From the NCBI GenBank assembly GCA_031430645.1, contig JANPBY010000004.1:1-64000 (forward strand): a stretch of 64,000 bases of DNA. Direction: 5' to 3'. Position 1 is the first letter of the stretch; every line of letters starts with the position of its first letter. A model generated the notes under the pieces. It saw only the letters and a program-made list of their open reading frames with translations, did not search any database and was not told the DNA's origin. Shown piece after piece: positions 45,270-56,950 of this stretch. The translations under genes and the position numbers were made by a program. This DNA is from JANPBY01 sp031430645 (GTDB lineage Bacteria; Actinomycetota; Actinomycetes; DATJPE01).

Positions 45270-46360
45270 TCGATTTCGAGGGCGCAGGCGTTGATGCCGG
45301 ACCCGATGCCCATGAGCAGCACCCGGTCGCCCGGGGACAACGAGTCAGCCTCCATGGCAAGGGTGCACGGGACAGACGCCGGGCCGATGTTGCCGCGGCT
45401 CGGGAACGTGCTCGGAGCCTTCGCCGGATCGATGTTCAGCGCGTGACAGATCGCCGCAGTGTGCACCTTGGAAATCTGGTGAGAGACGTAGCGGTCCATG
45501 TCGCTCCAGTCGAACTGAGACTTTGCCTCTGCCCATAGCTCGATCGAGATTTGGATTCCTGCAGCGAACAGCGCCTTGGAATCCGTTCGCATGTCCTCGA
45601 GGGTCCCGACGCAGAGCTCGTGATGCTGGGTGGCCGCTCGCGAGGCTCCACCGAGGACGCGGTGCCCCTCGGGATGCTTGTCCGACCGACCCAGAACCAT
45701 GGCAGCTCCGCCCGAGCCAAGCGTGAGCGACGCGAACTGAGACCAGAGGTCCTCGGCAGTCGTCGAACGCCCAGCCAACCGGTCGAGGGTCAACTCCTGC
45801 GTGCGCCGGCTGCCCTCGCCGTCGACCACCAGGGCGTACTCGACCTGACCGCCGTCGATCATCGTGGCAGCCAACTGCATCGCGTTGACGAATCCGAGAC
45901 AGGCATTGGAGAGATCGAAAGTGAGGCAACTCGTGGCCAGACCAAGTTGATGATGAACGGAGACGGCCTTGCTCGGCTCGAGGTAGTCGCGGCAAACCGA
46001 GGAGTCGATGAGCAGGCCGATCCGGCGAGGGTCGATCCCGGACTCGGCGATCGCCTTCGCGCCGGCCATCACGGCCGCGTCGACGAAGGAAACGTCCTCG
46101 GGCCACCAGCGGCGCTCCTCGATGCCGGCGACCGCGGAGAGCATCCCCGGACGTACGCCGGTGCGTTCGTAGGTCTCGGCGAGCCGCTCATCGAAGGAAG
46201 CCGAGGTCACAACGATCGGCGCGTCGACCGAGGTCACCGACAGGATCGCGGTGTTCTTGTATCGGAACGTGATGTTGCCCGGCATGGCCGAGTCGGGCGT
46301 GACCGACCCCGCAGCGCCAGGGACAGAGTCTGCGGCGGTCGTGGCCGAGTTGTTGCTCAT
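45263..46360 (-). CDS. oleA: OleA, thiolase-fold acyl-CoA condensing enzyme
   Basis: KAS III-like enzyme of about 365 aa that joins two fatty acyl-CoAs head-to-head into a 2-alkyl-3-keto acid. Catalytic residues are Cys in DLSNACLGFVNAM, His in RYVSHQISKVHTA and Asn in SRGNIGPAS. The ATG at 46360 gives 25 extra residues before MPGNITFRYKNTAI, the conserved beginning, so the true start may be 46285. First gene of oleA-oleBC-oleD. The 253 nt to the divergent dioxygenase gene should hold the promoters of both. Confidence 0.93.
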   Translation of the reverse strand: MSNNSATTAADSVPGAAGSVTPDSAMPGNITFRYKNTAILSVTSVDAPIVVTSASFDERLAETYERTGVRPGMLSAVAGIEERRWWPEDVSFVDAAVMAGAKAIAESGIDPRRIGLLIDSSVCRDYLEPSKAVSVHHQLGLATSCLTFDLSNACLGFVNAMQLAATMIDGGQVEYALVVDGEGSRRTQELTLDRLAGRSTTAEDLWSQFASLTLGSGGAAMVLGRSDKHPEGHRVLGGASRAATQHHELCVGTLEDMRTDSKALFAAGIQISIELWAEAKSQFDWSDMDRYVSHQISKVHTAAICHALNIDPAKAPSTFPSRGNIGPASVPCTLAMEADSLSPGDRVLLMGIGSGINACALEIEW

Positions 46361-46613
46361 CGGGGCCCTTCGAGGCAGGTACTGGAGGTCGCCGGTGCGG
46401 AGGCGGGTGGGCCACCGGAGGGCCTGAGCAGTCTCCCACGACACGCCCGGCGAACTGAAACTCGCCCACCTCGGGCGTGCCTTGCGCCCGCGCAGTTAGG
46501 TCACAGGCTGCACCTGAGCCGTTCACAGGGGACGTACAGGTTCGAGCAGCAGAGTCGCATCCACCAACCGTTTCAGCCCGCCACGACCAATCGCCGACGA
46601 CACGGAGCCCGCG

Positions 46614-47471
46614 ATGTCCCGCTATTCGAACACCGACCAGGAAGACATTCACGAACATGATCGCGGGCTCGCCCACGACCTGCCGATTCTGCTCAGCCGA
46701 CGTGGCGCGCTGTCGGTACTCGGGGGGTTTGGCCTGGTGACGCTCAACGGGTGCGCCGCTTCGCCATTGGCGGGAACCGCGAGCACACCACCAGCGAGCC
46801 CTCGCTCGACGCCGAGTGCCTCCGAGTCAAGCACCGGGGCCGCGACGGGTGAGCTGATCCCCGAGGAGACCGCAGGGCCGTTCCCGTCCAACGGGTCCAA
46901 CGGGCGCAACGTGCTCAACCAGAGTGGCGTCGTGCGCAGCGACATCACCGCCAGCTTCGGCACGGCCTCCGGTGTGGTCACAGGCGTTCCGCTGACCGTG
47001 ACTCTGACCGTCCTCGATTCAAGGAATGGCTCGAGCGCCTACCCGGGAGCGGCGGTCTACCTCTGGCACGCAACGCCGGACGGTCGGTACTCGATGTACT
47101 CCGACGGGGTGAAAGAGGAGAACTACCTGCGAGGCGTCCAGGAATGCGACGCCGCGGGCCAGGTCACGTTCACGACGATCTACCCAGGGGCATACGACGG
47201 GCGATGGCCGCACATCCACTTCGAGGTGTATCCCGGTGTTGAGGACGCGGTGAACGCGAGCTCACGACTGCGGACGTCACAACTGGCCTTCCCAGAAACG
47301 GAGAGTGCGCTGGTCTACGCCACCAACGGATACGCCAACAGCAGCGCGAACCTGGCCGGCAGCTCACTCGAGTCCGACATGGTCTTCAGCGACGGCTACT
47401 CATTGCAGCTGGCAACGATGTCCGGCACCGTGACCAACGGCATGCTCGCCACCCTCAACGTCCCCGTCTAG
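46614..47471 (+). CDS. Secreted intradiol ring-cleavage dioxygenase-like lipoprotein
   Basis: Protein of 285 aa related to protocatechuate 3,4-dioxygenase. The N-terminus has a twin-arginine-like SRRGALSVLGG followed by a lipobox LNGC (about 43-46), so a Tat-exported lipoprotein is likely. The dioxygenase domain has AVYLWHATPDGRYSMYSD and YPGAYDGRWPHIHFEVYPG, giving the two Tyr and two His expected to bind Fe(III). Cell-surface members of this group occur in many actinobacteria; their substrate is not known. Divergent from oleA. Its TAG stop overlaps the convergent stop of the carboxylase gene in a shared CTAG. Confidence 0.85.
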   Translation: MSRYSNTDQEDIHEHDRGLAHDLPILLSRRGALSVLGGFGLVTLNGCAASPLAGTASTPPASPRSTPSASESSTGAATGELIPEETAGPFPSNGSNGRNVLNQSGVVRSDITASFGTASGVVTGVPLTVTLTVLDSRNGSSAYPGAAVYLWHATPDGRYSMYSDGVKEENYLRGVQECDAAGQVTFTTIYPGAYDGRWPHIHFEVYPGVEDAVNASSRLRTSQLAFPETESALVYATNGYANSSANLAGSSLESDMVFSDGYSLQLATMSGTVTNGMLATLNVPV

Positions 47472-49450
47472 CCGTCTCCCGCCCGCAGCGTCGCGAGGAC
47501 TTGGTCCAGGACGACTTGGTCCCCTACCGAGACGGGGAGCTCTTTCACGACACCGGGAGCGGATGCGCGGACGACGTGCTCCATCTTCATCGCCTCGACC
47601 GAGACCACTGGCTGGCCCGCTTCGACGGAGTCCCCTACCGCAACGTGCCACGCCGTGAGCGTTCCCGGCATCGGCGACAGGAGCGGGCCAGCCTGACCTG
47701 GCGCGTCCGGGCGCAGCACCACATGTGCCGGCGCCTCGCGCAGCGCCCACGACTCACCGTTGAGGCCGAGCCAGGTCGTTCCAGCGGTGTACGCGCATGA
47801 CCATCGGACCGACTGACCCCCAGTCGTCACCAACAAGTCCTCGCCGTCGACATCCGCGGAAGCAGTCACCACTGGTGATCCCGCCACGCGAACCTCGAGG
47901 GAACCGGCTCCGCCTCGAGCCTCCAGGGAGACGACCTGGCCGCTCGAGTGCATGACCCGGTGGGCGACCCAGGCCGGGCCCCCCAGGCGCCAGTCGGAGA
48001 GCGTGACGTACGGGTCGTCCGAGGCAAGGGTCCGTTTCCGCTCGACCATTCGCGCGAGAGCCCAGGCGACGTACACGGCCTCCGGCACCGCGTCCGCCAA
48101 GAGCCTGGGCGTCACCGAATCGATGAGTCCCGTGTCGAGTCGACCGGCGCGGACGTCAGGGTCGGCGAGCAGCCCCCGGAGGAACGAGGTGTTCGTCGTC
48201 ACGCCCAGCAACGTCAACTCCGAGAGGGCAGAGTCGAGCCGATCCAGGGCGATGGCCCGGTCCTCCCCCCACGCGATCACCTTGGACAGCATCGGGTCAT
48301 AACTGGACCCGATCACAGTCCCGACACTGATCCCCGAGTCGACGCGCACGTGCTCGCGCTCCGGCTCGTTCAGCCGAAGGACTGTCCCGCCCGTGGGCAG
48401 GAATCCCCGGGCCGGATCCTCGGCATAGATCCGAGCCTCGACGGCGTGCCCAAGCATGCGGATGCCTTCCTGCCTGAATCCCAGCGCTTCGCCCGCGGCT
48501 ACCCGGAGCTGTTGCTCGACGAGATCGATGCCGGTGACCAGTTCGGTGACGGGGTGCTCGACCTGCAGCCGGGTGTTCATCTCCATGAAGAAGAACTCTC
48601 CGGGACGGTCATCACTCATGATGAACTCCACCGTGCCGGCACCGACGTACCCGCAGGCCAAGGCCGTTTTGACCGCGCTAGCGCCGATGGCTGCTCGCAC
48701 ACTTTCCGTGAGCAGGACCGAGGGCGCCTCCTCGATGACCTTCTGGTGGCGGCGCTGCAGGCTGCATTCGCGCTCGCCCAGGTGCACGACGGTGCCGTGC
48801 TGGTCGGCCAGCACCTGAACCTCGATGTGGCGGGGTCGGTCGACGTAGCGCTCGATCAGGAGGGCGTCGTCGCCAAAGGCTGTACGGGCTTCGCGGCGCG
48901 CGGAGGCCAGGGCCGCGGCAAGGTCAGCCGGCTCCTCGACTCGTCGCATGCCCTTGCCCCCGCCGCCGGCGGACGGCTTGATCAGCACCGGGTAGCCGAT
49001 GGCATCAGCTGCGGCGATCAGATCCGAATCCGTGAGACCCGGGACGTGCCGTCCTGGAACGACGGGGACGCCCGCAGCCTCGACGGTCTGCTTCGCGCGA
49101 ATCTTGTCGCCCATGGCTTCGATCGCAGCGGGCGGTGGACCGATGAAGACCAGGCCTGCCGTCGCGCACGCCCGGGCGAAGTCGGCATTCTCGGACAAGA
49201 AGCCGTAGCCCGGGTGTACGGCTTCGGCGCCGACCGACAGGGCGGCTGCCACCACGGCGTCGATGTCGAGGTAGCTGCGCCGAGCCTCTGCTGGTCCGAT
49301 CCGAACGGCCACGTCAGCAGCAAGGACATGGCGCGCATCAACGTCGGCATCGCTGTAGACGACCGCGGTGCGGATTCCGAGACGATGGAGTGTGCGTGTT
49401 ACGCGGACGGCAATCTCACCGCGGTTGGCGATCAGAACCGTTGAGAACAA
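47468..49450 (-). CDS. Acyl-CoA carboxylase alpha subunit (biotin carboxylase and BCCP), methylcrotonyl type
   Basis: Subunit of about 660 aa. The biotin carboxylase domain begins LFSTVLIANRGEIAVRV and has the ATP-grasp loop KPSAGGGGKGMRRV and the active site MEMNTRLQVEHPVTE. The biotin-carrier domain at the end carries the biotinylated Lys in VEAMKMEHV. I chose the TTG at 49450, with GGGAAG upstream, as there is no ATG or GTG at the conserved start. It follows the carboxyltransferase gene by 22 nt. Together they would carboxylate methylcrotonyl-CoA or a similar acyl-CoA in leucine breakdown. Confidence 0.92.
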   Translation of the reverse strand: MFSTVLIANRGEIAVRVTRTLHRLGIRTAVVYSDADVDARHVLAADVAVRIGPAEARRSYLDIDAVVAAALSVGAEAVHPGYGFLSENADFARACATAGLVFIGPPPAAIEAMGDKIRAKQTVEAAGVPVVPGRHVPGLTDSDLIAAADAIGYPVLIKPSAGGGGKGMRRVEEPADLAAALASARREARTAFGDDALLIERYVDRPRHIEVQVLADQHGTVVHLGERECSLQRRHQKVIEEAPSVLLTESVRAAIGASAVKTALACGYVGAGTVEFIMSDDRPGEFFFMEMNTRLQVEHPVTELVTGIDLVEQQLRVAAGEALGFRQEGIRMLGHAVEARIYAEDPARGFLPTGGTVLRLNEPEREHVRVDSGISVGTVIGSSYDPMLSKVIAWGEDRAIALDRLDSALSELTLLGVTTNTSFLRGLLADPDVRAGRLDTGLIDSVTPRLLADAVPEAVYVAWALARMVERKRTLASDDPYVTLSDWRLGGPAWVAHRVMHSSGQVVSLEARGGAGSLEVRVAGSPVVTASADVDGEDLLVTTGGQSVRWSCAYTAGTTWLGLNGESWALREAPAHVVLRPDAPGQAGPLLSPMPGTLTAWHVAVGDSVEAGQPVVSVEAMKMEHVVRASAPGVVKELPVSVGDQVVLDQVLATLRAGDG

Positions 49451-49472
49451 TGGACTTCCCGGAGACACGGCG

Positions 49473-51086
49473 CTACATCCGGAAGACGCCGTAGCCCACG
49501 GGCTCAAGCGGCGCACCTGCACAGGCCGAAAGCGCCAGGCCCACGACCGACCGAGTGTCCTTCGGGTCGATCACGCCGTCATCCCAGAGACGGGCGGTGC
49601 CGTAGTAGGGATTTCCTTGGCGCTCGTACTGCTCCCGGATCGGCACCTTGAACGACTCCTCGTCCGCTGCAGACCAGGTCTCGCCGCGATCCTCGAGGGA
49701 GTCTCGGCGCACTGTTGCGAGCACTGAGGCCGCTTGGTCGCCACCCATGACGGAGATCCGCGCGTTGGGCCAGGTGAAGAGGAACCGAGGTGAGTACGCG
49801 CGTCCGCACATCGAATAGTTGCCGGCGCCGAAGGAGCCACCGATGACCACGGTCAGCTTGGGGACTCGAGCACAGGCGACCGCCGTCACCATCTTGGCTC
49901 CGTGCTTAGCGATCCCTGCGGCTTCGTAGTCGCGGCCGACCATGAACCCGGTGATGTTCTGCAAGAACAACAACGGGATTTGCCGCCTGTCGCAGAGCTG
50001 GATGAAGTGCGCGCCCTTCAAAGCTGATTCGCCGAACAAGACACCGTTGTTGGCAACGACGCCCACTGGATGGCCGTGGATGTGCGCGAACCCGGTGACC
50101 AGGGTGGGCGCATAGTTCCTCTTGAACTCCTGGAACCGACTCCCGTCCACGATGCGGGCGATCACCTCGCGGACGTCGTACTGAGTGCGCGGGTCGACCG
50201 GCACAACGCCGTAGAGCTGGGCGACGTCGACCGCGGGTTCCTCGACTGACTGCCGTAACCACGGTGCCGCCCCAGCAGGCGGGCAAGTCGCCACGATCTC
50301 CCGAACGATGCGCAGCGCATCGACGTCGTCCTCCGCGAGATGGTCGGCGACGCCCGACTTTCGCGCATGCACATCGCCGCCGCCTAGATCCTCAGCCGTA
50401 ACGACCTCGCCGGTCGCGGCCTTCACCAGCGGTGGCCCACCCAGGAAGATGGTCCCTTGGTTGCGCACGATCACGGTTTCATCGCTCATGGCAGGGACGT
50501 AGGCGCCTCCGGCCGTGCACGATCCGAGAACCGCAGCCACCTGCGGGATACCGATCGCCGACAACCTCGCCTGGTTGAAAAAGATCCGCCCGAAGTGATC
50601 ACGGTCGGGAAACACCTCGTCCTGCATTGGTAGGAACGCCCCGCCGGAGTCGACGAGATAGAGACACGGCAGCCGGTTCTCCAGCGCGACCTCCTGGGCG
50701 CGAAGGTGCTTCTTCACCGTGAGCGGAAAGTAAGTGCCCCCCTTCACCGTGGCGTCGTTGGCCACGATCAGGCACTCGCGACCCGCGACCCGGCCGATGC
50801 CGGTGATCAACCCCGCACCCGGCGCTTCGTCGTCATAGAGGCCGTTGGCTGCCAGCGGTGACAGCTCGAGGAAGGGCGACCCAGGATCGAGCAACTCATC
50901 CACCCGGTCGCGCGGCAACAACTTGCCGCGCTCGACATGCTTGACCCGGGCCCTCTCGGGTCCCCCCTCGCGATTCCTGGCCAACCGCCCATGCAAGTCA
51001 CCGACGAGCTCGCGGTGCGCCACCTCGTTCGCGGCAAAGGCCGCGCTACGCGGGTCGCAGGCTGACTGCAGCTCAGTTCCACTCAC
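49473..51086 (-). CDS. Acyl-CoA carboxylase beta subunit (carboxyltransferase), methylcrotonyl type
   Basis: Carboxyltransferase of about 537 aa. Crotonase-fold motifs: CLYLVDSGGAFLPMQDEVFP in the N-half and IGGSFGAGNYSMCGRAYSPR in the C-half, the latter close to MccB proteins. The GTG at 51086 (VSGTELQSACDPRS) was chosen as start. Leucine-pathway specificity is by family resemblance; no liuA or isovaleryl-CoA dehydrogenase gene is in the window. Upstream lies hairpin element B. Confidence 0.92.
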   Translation of the reverse strand: MSGTELQSACDPRSAAFAANEVAHRELVGDLHGRLARNREGGPERARVKHVERGKLLPRDRVDELLDPGSPFLELSPLAANGLYDDEAPGAGLITGIGRVAGRECLIVANDATVKGGTYFPLTVKKHLRAQEVALENRLPCLYLVDSGGAFLPMQDEVFPDRDHFGRIFFNQARLSAIGIPQVAAVLGSCTAGGAYVPAMSDETVIVRNQGTIFLGGPPLVKAATGEVVTAEDLGGGDVHARKSGVADHLAEDDVDALRIVREIVATCPPAGAAPWLRQSVEEPAVDVAQLYGVVPVDPRTQYDVREVIARIVDGSRFQEFKRNYAPTLVTGFAHIHGHPVGVVANNGVLFGESALKGAHFIQLCDRRQIPLLFLQNITGFMVGRDYEAAGIAKHGAKMVTAVACARVPKLTVVIGGSFGAGNYSMCGRAYSPRFLFTWPNARISVMGGDQAASVLATVRRDSLEDRGETWSAADEESFKVPIREQYERQGNPYYGTARLWDDGVIDPKDTRSVVGLALSACAGAPLEPVGYGVFRM

Positions 51087-51150
51087 GCGCCGACCGTAGC
51101 CCGAACCCGCCCCCGACGAAGGCAGCGGCACACGAACGTCCAGCAGGCAA

Positions 51151-51285
51151 AGGCACGACGAGGGGCCGAACTCCCGCAGAGTTCGTACGGAGCACGACGA
51201 GGGGCCGAACTCCCGCAGAGTTCGTAGGGAGCACGCCGAAGGCGGCGGGTGTAGAACTCGAAGGGAGTTCGGCCCCTCGTCGTGC
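51151..51285 (-). repeat. Structured hairpin element, copy B, with duplicated left arm
   Basis: Outer arms 51151-51173 and 51263-51285 are a perfect 23-bp inverted repeat. A second left arm (51191-51212) can pair with the same right arm; 51152-51190 and 51191-51229 are a 39-bp tandem duplication with a single mismatch. The 57-nt core (51211-51267) matches copy A at 54 positions. It begins 27 nt after the stop codon of the phosphatase gene. Strand is given relative to that upstream gene. Confidence 0.9.
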
Positions 51286-51312
51286 CGCCCCGCGACCCCT
51301 CAACTAAAACCC

Positions 51313-52398
51313 TCAGCTACGCCACAACAGAACGAGCGCCCGATCGTCATCAAGGCCCCGCCGTCCGAGCACGTCCACGAGCCGACGAGCTCCCCGATGG
51401 AACCCCTGCGGCACCAGTCGCTCGGCCGCCCCCAGAAGCTTGTCGATGCCCACGTCGATATCCCCACCCGGAATCTCAACCACTCCATCGGTGTAGAGCA
51501 ACAGTGCGTCTCCCACACCAAGTGCTCCGTGCTCGAGCAAGAACACGGCATCAGGGTCAACGCCCAGGGCCGGACCGCGGGCTGACGTGAGCGTCCAGCG
51601 CCCCGAACCCGCAAGGAAGTGGGCTGCCGGCGGGTGACCCGCTGACCCGAGCACGTAGGAGCCCGTACGCAGGTCGAGGGCGAGATGGACTGCTGTGGCG
51701 AAACCGTCCTCCCAACGCTGTCGACGGAGGTAGGAGTCGGCGGCCTCGAGGAACTCCTCGGCCGGCATCGCCCCGAGCAGGCCCCCGAGCGCACCGGACA
51801 ACAGAAGAGCACGGGTGCCAGCATCGACGCCCTTGCCGGACACGTCGCACACGACGAGCTCGAGCACGTGGCCATCCGGTGACTGGGTCGCCACCAGGAA
51901 GTCACCGCTGAAGGACGCGCCACCCGCTGGGCGGAGGAGGGATTCCGCGTGCCAGCCGGAGGGAAGCTCCGGGAGTTCCCCGAGCAGCTTCAGCCGGTCG
52001 CGCAGGTCAACCAGCATCGACTCCCCGCGCATGGCCTGAACTCCGAGCCGAGCCCTGGAGCGGGCCACGGCAAGCACAACGGCAGCCGTACCACCAACCA
52101 CCAGCAGCGTTCCAGGGCGCACCATGTCCCACCCGAGCACCCGAATCTCATAAGCGAGAACCCCTGTCGCCACCGCGAGCAGCAGCCATAGGCCACGGAC
52201 CGACAGCAAGAAACCCCCGACCAGGACAACGAGGCTGAGCAGGCCGGGCGGCGCCCACTCAGTGTTGTTGACCGCAGCCCACCCCAGCGCGAGTGCCACC
52301 CCTACGAGGGCCAGGAGCACAAATCCGTCGGAGCGCAGAAAACCGCGCCGCAACCGGAGCAGGAGGCGGCGGAACCTGGCGGCGCCTGAGGGGGGCAT
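51313..52398 (-). CDS. Membrane-anchored PP2C/SpoIIE-type protein phosphatase
   Basis: Protein of 361 aa: about four transmembrane helices within residues 25-120, then a SpoIIE-like phosphatase domain. Metal-binding acidic residues are in VCDVSGKGVDAGTRA, LLLYTDGVVE and DDRALVLLWR, and GDFLVA is near the domain start. Such phosphatases act on anti-sigma-factor antagonists in partner-switching pathways. No sensor domain and no sigma-factor gene is adjacent. Hairpin element B follows its stop codon. Confidence 0.88.
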   Translation of the reverse strand: MPPSGAARFRRLLLRLRRGFLRSDGFVLLALVGVALALGWAAVNNTEWAPPGLLSLVVLVGGFLLSVRGLWLLLAVATGVLAYEIRVLGWDMVRPGTLLVVGGTAAVVLAVARSRARLGVQAMRGESMLVDLRDRLKLLGELPELPSGWHAESLLRPAGGASFSGDFLVATQSPDGHVLELVVCDVSGKGVDAGTRALLLSGALGGLLGAMPAEEFLEAADSYLRRQRWEDGFATAVHLALDLRTGSYVLGSAGHPPAAHFLAGSGRWTLTSARGPALGVDPDAVFLLEHGALGVGDALLLYTDGVVEIPGGDIDVGIDKLLGAAERLVPQGFHRGARRLVDVLGRRGLDDDRALVLLWRS

Positions 52399-52573
52399 CG
52401 TCGAAAACCTACCGGGGCTGTCTCAGGATGCCGACCTTTCGGGCACCGGATCACCCGATAAGCCTCACCCCCAGAAAAGGGTGGGCGCCCCGACGAGGCA
52501 CCAGGCAGGATGGCCGCCATGACCCTAGGGCAGCTGAGTGATCAGCACGGGCGCGGATGTCGGGACAGTCCTC

Positions 52574-53824
52574 ATGGGTGAGCGACGCAGCGCCAACACG
52601 GTCGAGGTGCACCCCGCTGACTCGGACAGTTGGCCGCGCCTTCAACGCATCGACGAGCTCGCCTTCGGGTTCACCTGGCCGGAGACCGGTGGGGACATCC
52701 ACCGAGATGTCCTTGAGCTCGACCGCACCCTGATCGCCACCATTGGCGGCCACGACGCCGGCATCGCCTCGACGTACTCCCTTGAGATGTCGGTGCCAGG
52801 CGCGCCCCGCCAGCCAGTCGCAGGGCTCACGTGGGTTGGCGTACTGCCCACGCACCGTCGTCGAGGGGTGCTGACTGCGCTCATGCGGCACCACCTCAAC
52901 GAGCTCCACGATCAGACTCGCGAACCAGTGGCGGCCCTGTTCGCATCCGAGCCGAGCATCTACGGTCGCTTCGGGTACGGCCCTGCTTCGCAGCGACTCA
53001 GCATCCGGATCCCTCGCGAGTTCGCCCGGCTGACGACTCCACCTGAGCAGGACGATCCGCGCCCCGAGTTCGCGGATGCCGACCAGGTCCGTCCGCAGCT
53101 CGCCTTGGTCGCCGACGCGGTCGCGATGCAGCGCCCTGGCCTTCCCGCGCGCAGCCCGATCTGGTGGGATCGGACCTTCGACGATCAGCCCGGGGACCGC
53201 GAAGGTTTCTCAGCCTTGCGCACATTGCTGGTGGCCGACGAGAGCGGGCCCCGCGGCTACGCGATCTATAGCACCAAGGAGTCGTGGGGTCCCGGTGGCT
53301 CCAAGGGAGAGCTCGGAATCCGTGAGATCGCTGCCACTGATCCGGCCGCCCACCGAGCGCTGTGGCGGGTGTTGCTCGACACCGACCTGATGGGAGAGGT
53401 CGTCTACGGGATGTTGCCGATCGACGACCCGCTGCTCCATCAGCTGGTCGACCCGAGACGGATCCAGGCCACCGTCGGCGACGCCTTGTTTGCGCGCTTG
53501 GTCGACGTCGACCGCGCCTTGACCTCGCGCACCTACGCAAGTGCCATCGACGTAGTCCTTGACCTCGATGACCCCTTCTGTCCGTGGAACACCGGCCGCT
53601 GGCACCTCTCGGGGGATTCAACGGGAGCCACCTGTGCCCCGACTACGCAGGCACCGGACCTCGCGCTCGACGCGCGAGTGGCGGGCGCGGTTTATCTCGG
53701 GGGTACGTCGCTGCGCGGTCTGGCCGACGCGGGCCTGGTCACGGAGCACCGATTGGGAGCGGTGGATGCCACGAGCAGAGCCCTGCTCTCAGCGCGAGCC
53801 CCATGGTGCCCGTTCGTGTTCTGA
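52574..53824 (+). CDS. eis: Eis-like GNAT N-acetyltransferase
   Basis: Acetyltransferase of about 416 aa of the Eis family (aminoglycoside or protein N-acetylation with acetyl-CoA). The acetyl-CoA site is visible in VGVLPTHRRRGVLTALMRHHL, followed by SEPSIYGRFGYGPAS. A second degenerate GNAT domain and a sterol-carrier-like C-terminal domain complete the chain, which ends WCPFVF, placing a terminal carboxylate typical of Eis. The ATG at 52574 was chosen; a GTG at 52538 is in frame. Antibiotic modification is possible but not shown. Confidence 0.88.
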   Translation: MGERRSANTVEVHPADSDSWPRLQRIDELAFGFTWPETGGDIHRDVLELDRTLIATIGGHDAGIASTYSLEMSVPGAPRQPVAGLTWVGVLPTHRRRGVLTALMRHHLNELHDQTREPVAALFASEPSIYGRFGYGPASQRLSIRIPREFARLTTPPEQDDPRPEFADADQVRPQLALVADAVAMQRPGLPARSPIWWDRTFDDQPGDREGFSALRTLLVADESGPRGYAIYSTKESWGPGGSKGELGIREIAATDPAAHRALWRVLLDTDLMGEVVYGMLPIDDPLLHQLVDPRRIQATVGDALFARLVDVDRALTSRTYASAIDVVLDLDDPFCPWNTGRWHLSGDSTGATCAPTTQAPDLALDARVAGAVYLGGTSLRGLADAGLVTEHRLGAVDATSRALLSARAPWCPFVF

Positions 53825-53957
53825 GTCAACTGGCCGCAACGCATGCCACGAACCGGGGCTGCGTCCTCTAGCGTGTGCGGCACCACATCGAAGCGTGCTC
53901 GGCACACGGTCCGCCCGGGACCCTGATCAGCCGTGCGGCCCCCCGAGGAGTCCCCCC

Positions 53958-56501
<2,544 letters not shown>

Positions 56502-56530
56502 GGGCCAAGGCCCACGCGCTGACCTGGGTC

Positions 56531-56570
56531 GGGTTGATCAGGGTCGGTCAGGGTTGATCAGGGTTGATCT
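56531..56570. repeat. 10-bp tandem repeat at the pepN/DUF5130 3' ends
   Basis: Four consecutive 10-mers: GGGTTGATCA, GGGTCGGTCA, GGGTTGATCA and GGGTTGATCT. The last two overlap the C-terminal codons and stop of the convergent gene on the minus strand. Confidence 0.85.
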
Positions 56571-56950
56571 AGATGCAACGTGCGCGGGTGACGGGCATGC
56601 TCGGCGAGGGTGCGCAGTCCGTTGACGATCCCGCCCGAGAGGTCGCCGAGACTGAACTGCGACGTCATCGCGAGAGCTGCCAGGGCGCACGACCTGTCAT
56701 CCAGGGACTTCTTGGCCACGGCCCCGGTCACGACTTCCAGTCGGTGAGCAGCCGGATCCACGGCGACGAGGACAACATCAGCGGCCAGCGGGCCGAGCCG
56801 ACCATGGAGAGCCTCGGCGGCAGGACGAGGATCACCCTCGAGGACTCCTACGTAGACCGAATAGCGCAGGCCAGATTCCTCGCGGGCTTGCCGTATGGCG
56901 CGCTGGATGTCCTCGCGCTGCCGGTCTGAGAAGGCTTCACCAGCGGGCAC
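56558..56950 (-). CDS. DUF5130 / TPM-domain-like protein
   Basis: Protein of 130 aa starting at GTG 56950 (VPAGEAFSDRQREDIQRAI). It resembles the TPM-type fold in REESGLRYSVYVGVLEGDPR and VVLVAVDPAAHRLEVVTGAV. The function is unknown; related domains are in envelope-associated proteins. The start overlaps the end of the preceding membrane-protein gene by 14 nt, so they are co-translated. Its last codons lie in a 10-bp tandem repeat, so the C-terminus may vary between strains. Confidence 0.75.
   Translation of the reverse strand: MPAGEAFSDRQREDIQRAIRQAREESGLRYSVYVGVLEGDPRPAAEALHGRLGPLAADVVLVAVDPAAHRLEVVTGAVAKKSLDDRSCALAALAMTSQFSLGDLSGGIVNGLRTLAEHARHPRTLHLDQP

Noticed and set aside
53559..53957. 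N-terminal extension of aminopeptidase N into the eis gene
   Set aside because: The extension is in a shifted frame over eis coding sequence; the conserved PepN start is the GTG at 53958.
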